46,542 bases of DNA from Ancylobacter novellus. Its GTDB lineage: Bacteria > Pseudomonadota > Alphaproteobacteria > Rhizobiales > Xanthobacteraceae. This document shows positions 43,393-46,542 of the stretch, piece by piece. The stretch covers positions 1 to 46,542 of the forward strand of contig QFQD01000034.1 of assembly GCA_003241485.1 (NCBI GenBank), written 5' to 3'. A program made the translations under genes and the position numbers. A model generated the notes under the pieces. The model searched no databases. It worked only from the letters and a program-made list of their open reading frames with translations, and was not told where the DNA came from. Within the stretch, counting starts at the first letter, position 1, and every line of letters starts with the position of its first letter.

Positions 43393-45161
43393 CGCGCCAA
43401 CGCCGCCTCCAGCCGGCCGATCCGCGCCGGTGCCCCGCCCGCGTCGCGGCCGAGATAGATGTCGCGCGCCAGAGCGCTGATCTCGTCAGTAGCGTCGCGC
43501 AGGATCGCCTGCGTCTCGGCGCGCGGGCGGATGGCAGGCGGCTCGAAGGGGATGAGTTCAAGCGCGTCGGCAGCCTTGCCGACCTCGTTCTCCAGCATGG
43601 CGGCATCGGCGATGGCGCCGGGGCGCCGCTCCGGTGCGAGCGCCGCCAGCCGCTTGAGCCCGTCCAGCGCGGCGTGCAGATGCGCCCGCACCGCGCTCTC
43701 CACCGAGACCGGCCAGAGCCGCGTGAAGATGAGGTAGACCACCACATTGCCCAGCAGGATGCCGATGATGCGGTCCCGCGCGGTGGCGAGGTCCAGCGTC
43801 GGGCCAAAGCCCTGCACCACGGTGAGCAGGAAGGCGAGCGCGATCTGCACCCCGCCATAGGCGATGCGCTCATTGCCCGTCGACACCCAGGCGCCGACCA
43901 GCGTACCCGCGAACACCAGCGCCATCAGCCCGCCGATCGTCTCAATCTGCGGCATGACGAAGAGGATGCCGGCAAGGCCCATCGCCGCGCCGATCAGGCA
44001 GCCGGTGATGCGCAGGCCGAGCTTGTGCACCGTCTCGCCCGTGGTGCCCAGCGCGGCGACGTAGCAGGTGATCATGGCGGTGTGGATGCCCTGCCAGTCG
44101 AGCCCGGCATAGATGAGATAGCAGGCCACCGCCGCCGCTGTCGTCTTCAGGGCGAAGCGCTGATAATCGGGATTGGAGAAGGCGTCGGGCGCGAAGAACG
44201 GCGCCTTCGGTGCGGGCGTCACCTCACCTTCCGGCTCGCCGGCGATGATGGCCATCGCGGCCCGCACCTCGCGCTCGGCGGCATTCGCTTCGCCCTCGGC
44301 GGGCGCGGGCGGAGGCGGCTGCTCGCCGGCGTCGAGGGCGGCGATGGCGCGGCGGATCTCGCCGACCAGCGCCTCGCGCCGCGCCGCGGGAAGGTCCGCC
44401 GGCAGGCCGGAGGCCGCCAGCATCAGCCGGTAGGAGGCCCGCACGTCCCGCGCCACCTGGCCGGCGGCGGCGGCGCCGACGAGGCCGAGCACCTTCACGA
44501 AGCCGGCCTGCTTTTCCACCGCGCCATTGTCGGCGCGCAGCTTCTGCGTGAGTTCTTCCGGCGTTCCGGCGGCGATGGCCTCGGCGGTGGCCGCGAGCCG
44601 TTCGCGCAGCGTCGCGCGCAGCAGCCGCACCGGCGAGATGCCGAGCACCAGGTTGAACGCCGCCATCATCGCCATCGGCATCGCCGCGAGATACCAGGCG
44701 TAGCGCAGGCCGTAGCTCACCGCCTCGCCCACCGGCGCCATGTTGATGAGCGTCAGCACGAAGGCGATGACCAGCGCGATCACGCCGCCGATCTCGCCGA
44801 GCTGGCTCGCCGCGCCGATGAACAGGAAGAAGAACGACACCAGCGCGATGGCCAAGAGCCGCAGCAGCGGGGATTCGATGGTGAGGTTGATCAGCAGCAC
44901 CACGAAGGCGACGACCAGCGTGACCAGCACGATCAGCCCCAGCGCGGTGCCGATGTTCTGCACCGCGTCCGGCTTCATCAGGAAGATGACGAGGTAGCAG
45001 CTGATCGCCGCTTCCGGGATCTGGTAGAGCATGGAGACGGCGCAGACCAGCGCACAGAGCAGCGCGATGCGCCAGGTCAGCGCCGCGCGGCCGGGAAACG
45101 GCGCGAGGTCGGCCAGCGCCTGCGCGAACAGGGAACGGTCCGTGCGCGCGCCCGCCGCCAT
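43389..45161 (-). CDS. FUSC-family inner-membrane efflux protein (MdtO type)
   Basis: A 590-residue membrane protein with two blocks of hydrophobic helices (about 25-175 and 345-475) separated by a cytoplasmic loop rich in Ala, Glu and Pro (APAEGEANAAEREVRAAMAIIAGEPEGE). This matches the FUSC / aromatic acid exporter family, to which MdtO and AaeB belong. It should work with the HlyD adaptor and the TolC-like channel encoded on either side. Start and stop overlap its neighbours by 1 and 4 bp. Confidence 0.9.
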   Translation of the reverse strand: MAAGARTDRSLFAQALADLAPFPGRAALTWRIALLCALVCAVSMLYQIPEAAISCYLVIFLMKPDAVQNIGTALGLIVLVTLVVAFVVLLINLTIESPLLRLLAIALVSFFFLFIGAASQLGEIGGVIALVIAFVLTLINMAPVGEAVSYGLRYAWYLAAMPMAMMAAFNLVLGISPVRLLRATLRERLAATAEAIAAGTPEELTQKLRADNGAVEKQAGFVKVLGLVGAAAAGQVARDVRASYRLMLAASGLPADLPAARREALVGEIRRAIAALDAGEQPPPPAPAEGEANAAEREVRAAMAIIAGEPEGEVTPAPKAPFFAPDAFSNPDYQRFALKTTAAAVACYLIYAGLDWQGIHTAMITCYVAALGTTGETVHKLGLRITGCLIGAAMGLAGILFVMPQIETIGGLMALVFAGTLVGAWVSTGNERIAYGGVQIALAFLLTVVQGFGPTLDLATARDRIIGILLGNVVVYLIFTRLWPVSVESAVRAHLHAALDGLKRLAALAPERRPGAIADAAMLENEVGKAADALELIPFEPPAIRPRAETQAILRDATDEISALARDIYLGRDAGGAPARIGRLEAALAR

Positions 45162-46210
45162 CAGCAGCGCTCGCCATGGTTGACGATCGCCACCGCCGAG
45201 CCGCCCATGCGCATCAGGTCCTCGGGCGGGTCGATCAACCGGATGCGTACCGGGAAGCGCTGCACGATGCGCACCCAGTTCAGCGATTTCGGCACATAGG
45301 GCAGGCCACGCGGCAGGTTGACCACGTCTTCGGAGATGACGCCCCAGCCTATGCCTTCCACCGTGCCGGCGATGGCGCGGGAACGATCGGCGAGCGCGTA
45401 GACCCGCGCGCAGTCGCCCACCGCGATGGAGGGGAGCTCGGTCTCGCGGAAGGAGGCGCTGGCGAACCAGTTCTCGGTGTTGACGAGGGTGAAGATGGAC
45501 TGTCCCGGCGCCACGATCTCGCCAGTGGAGATGGTGAGGCCGACGATCCGCCCGTCATGCGGGGCACGCACCTCGGTGTTGGCCAGCGCCCGCTCGGCAA
45601 TGGCGAGTGCCGCGCGGCGCGCCTCGACCAGCGCGTCGGAAGCGTCAAGCGTGCTCACCAGGCTATCGGCGGCTTCCGCCTGCCGGTTGGCCTGGGCAAG
45701 GCTGGTGCGCGCATCGTCGCGGGCGGTGCGGGCATCGTCCACCTGCTGCGCCGTCACATAGCCCTTCGGCAGCAGCGGCGTGAGGCGCGCGAGCGTCTGT
45801 TCGGCGAGCGCCAGATTGGTGCGCGCCCGCGTGACCTGTTCGGCGGCTATGGCGGCATTGGAGCGCTCGGCGCTGATGGTGCGGCGCTGCCCGTCGCGCG
45901 TCGCCTCGGCGAAGCGCAGATCCGCGCGGGCCTGATCGGCGGCGAGCCTGTAGGGCTCGGGGTCGATGGCGAAGAGCAGCTCGCCCCTGGTCACCTTCTG
46001 GTTCTCCGCCACGGGAAGGGCGACGATCCGCCCCGCCACGGTGGAGGCGATGTTGATGACGTTCGCCGTCAGCACCGCATCCTCGGAGAGCGGGTTGTTC
46101 TCCGCGCGGTGCAGATAGAGCCAGCCCAGCACGATGGCGCCGACGATGATGAGCGCGGCGACACTGGTGCCGAGAAGGCTGCGCTTATGCGAATAGGCGG
46201 AAGCGGCCAT
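45161..46210 (-). CDS. HlyD-family membrane fusion protein (MdtN type)
   Basis: Periplasmic adaptor of 349 residues anchored by one N-terminal helix (LLGTSVAALIIVGAIVLGWLYL). It has the biotinyl-lipoyl-like halves (NIASTVAGRIVALPVAENQKVTRGELLFAIDP and APHDGRIVGLTISTGEIVAPGQSIFTLVN), a long coiled-coil hairpin between them, and a final beta-barrel. Adaptor of the tripartite exporter, linking the FUSC permease to the TolC-like protein. Its ATG lies 3 bp after the ytcA-like gene. Substrate unknown. Confidence 0.92.
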   Translation of the reverse strand: MAASAYSHKRSLLGTSVAALIIVGAIVLGWLYLHRAENNPLSEDAVLTANVINIASTVAGRIVALPVAENQKVTRGELLFAIDPEPYRLAADQARADLRFAEATRDGQRRTISAERSNAAIAAEQVTRARTNLALAEQTLARLTPLLPKGYVTAQQVDDARTARDDARTSLAQANRQAEAADSLVSTLDASDALVEARRAALAIAERALANTEVRAPHDGRIVGLTISTGEIVAPGQSIFTLVNTENWFASASFRETELPSIAVGDCARVYALADRSRAIAGTVEGIGWGVISEDVVNLPRGLPYVPKSLNWVRIVQRFPVRIRLIDPPEDLMRMGGSAVAIVNHGERC

Positions 46211-46213
46211 GGC

Positions 46214-46422
46214 TCAGCGCCCGTAGACGGCAAGCGCGAGCACAAAGCCGATGCCGGCGGCGAGGCAGGCATAGACGAGAAGCCGCAGATCAGCCAGGAC
46301 GGGAAATAGGCACCGAACAGCGGCAGGGACGGGCTGGTCTGCGCGACGCAGCCGCTTATGGCCAAGGACAGCGCCATTATGGCGCCTGCCCTCGGCCGCA
46401 GCCACATGCCTCGACGCTGCAT
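46214..46422 (-). pseudogene. Frameshifted ytcA-like small lipoprotein gene
   Basis: The 5' part (ATG 46422) encodes a lipoprotein signal ending LAISGC, then SPSLPLFGAYFPSWLICG, which matches the GAYxPSW core of the YtcA family that precedes mdtNOP in other bacteria. The rest of the protein (LLVYACLAAGIGFVLALAVYGR, stop at 46214) is in a different frame. One base seems missing near 46283-46286, where ggcttctcg on the minus strand would need an extra base. The gene may be intact with a sequencing error. I am fairly sure of the family, less of the cause. Confidence 0.6.
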
Positions 46423-46542
46423 TCCTGTGGCCCCGCCCCGTTTATCCCACGCCCCGGCGAGAATTAACAGGCGCAACCGGCCATTCCAACCCCGACCGGC
46501 CCAACGGGGCGGGAGATCAGGCGGCAACCGCGTCCCTCAGCA

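Noticed and set aside
1..46542. CRISPR arrays, tRNA/rRNA genes, insertion sequences
   Set aside because: No spaced direct repeats of CRISPR type, no tRNA-like cloverleaf and no transposase-like protein were noticed; I could not run a dedicated search.

Overview
The window looks like chromosomal DNA of a GC-rich, methylotrophic alphaproteobacterium, most likely order Hyphomicrobiales and near Xanthobacteraceae (Ancylobacter/Starkeya/Xanthobacter type). The reasons are a complete calcium-type methanol dehydrogenase (mxa) cluster, a SigF/NrsF-controlled bufferin cluster, an urt/fmd-type amide transporter and the codon usage. The taxonomic placement is inference. I saw no tRNA, rRNA, CRISPR array, transposase or phage gene.

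Layout. (1) 1-6607, minus: N-terminal and central part of a giant autotransporter-type surface protein with a poly-glycine region and many beta-strand repeats. It runs off the left edge and has an apparent single-base frameshift near 4012. (2) 6608-10237: an AT-rich divergent region with two copies of a 17-bp element, then a 7TMR-DISM sensor histidine kinase and an OmpR-type regulator. (3) 10234-11897: a DUF1348 protein and an exported metallo-beta-lactamase-fold hydrolase. (4) 11916-15698: a bufferin (copper-binding RiPP) operon bufA-bufB-bufC-doxX, facing an ECF sigma factor (sigF) and its membrane anti-sigma factor (nrsF). Both sides carry matching GTAAC-N16/17-CG promoter elements. (5) 15702-18255: Lrp/AsnC regulator, arginase and ornithine cyclodeaminase (arginine to proline).

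(6) 18278-27923, minus: one nine-gene amide operon. An intrinsic terminator sits directly in front of the first gene, and hexaloop hairpins of the kind bound by ANTAR proteins lie upstream of it. Then come amiC (amide sensor), amiR (ANTAR antiterminator), a five-gene urea/amide ABC transporter, a formamidase/acetamidase and a two-domain nitrilase whose second domain has lost its catalytic cysteine. The operon appears to carry its own sensor, antiterminator and RNA target, and to import and hydrolyse short amides.

(7) 28088-29450, minus: an orphan LuxR-type response regulator and a lipoprotein. (8) 29900-41863, plus: mxaF-J-G-I-R-S-A-C-K-L-D, then a YVTN beta-propeller and a diheme cytochrome c. 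Strong hairpins follow mxaF and mxaI and probably set stoichiometry. The long mxaF leader carries several inverted repeats. (9) 41869-46422, minus: a tripartite efflux system of mdtNOP type (HlyD adaptor, FUSC permease, TolC-like lipoprotein), preceded by a ytcA-like small lipoprotein gene that appears frameshifted.
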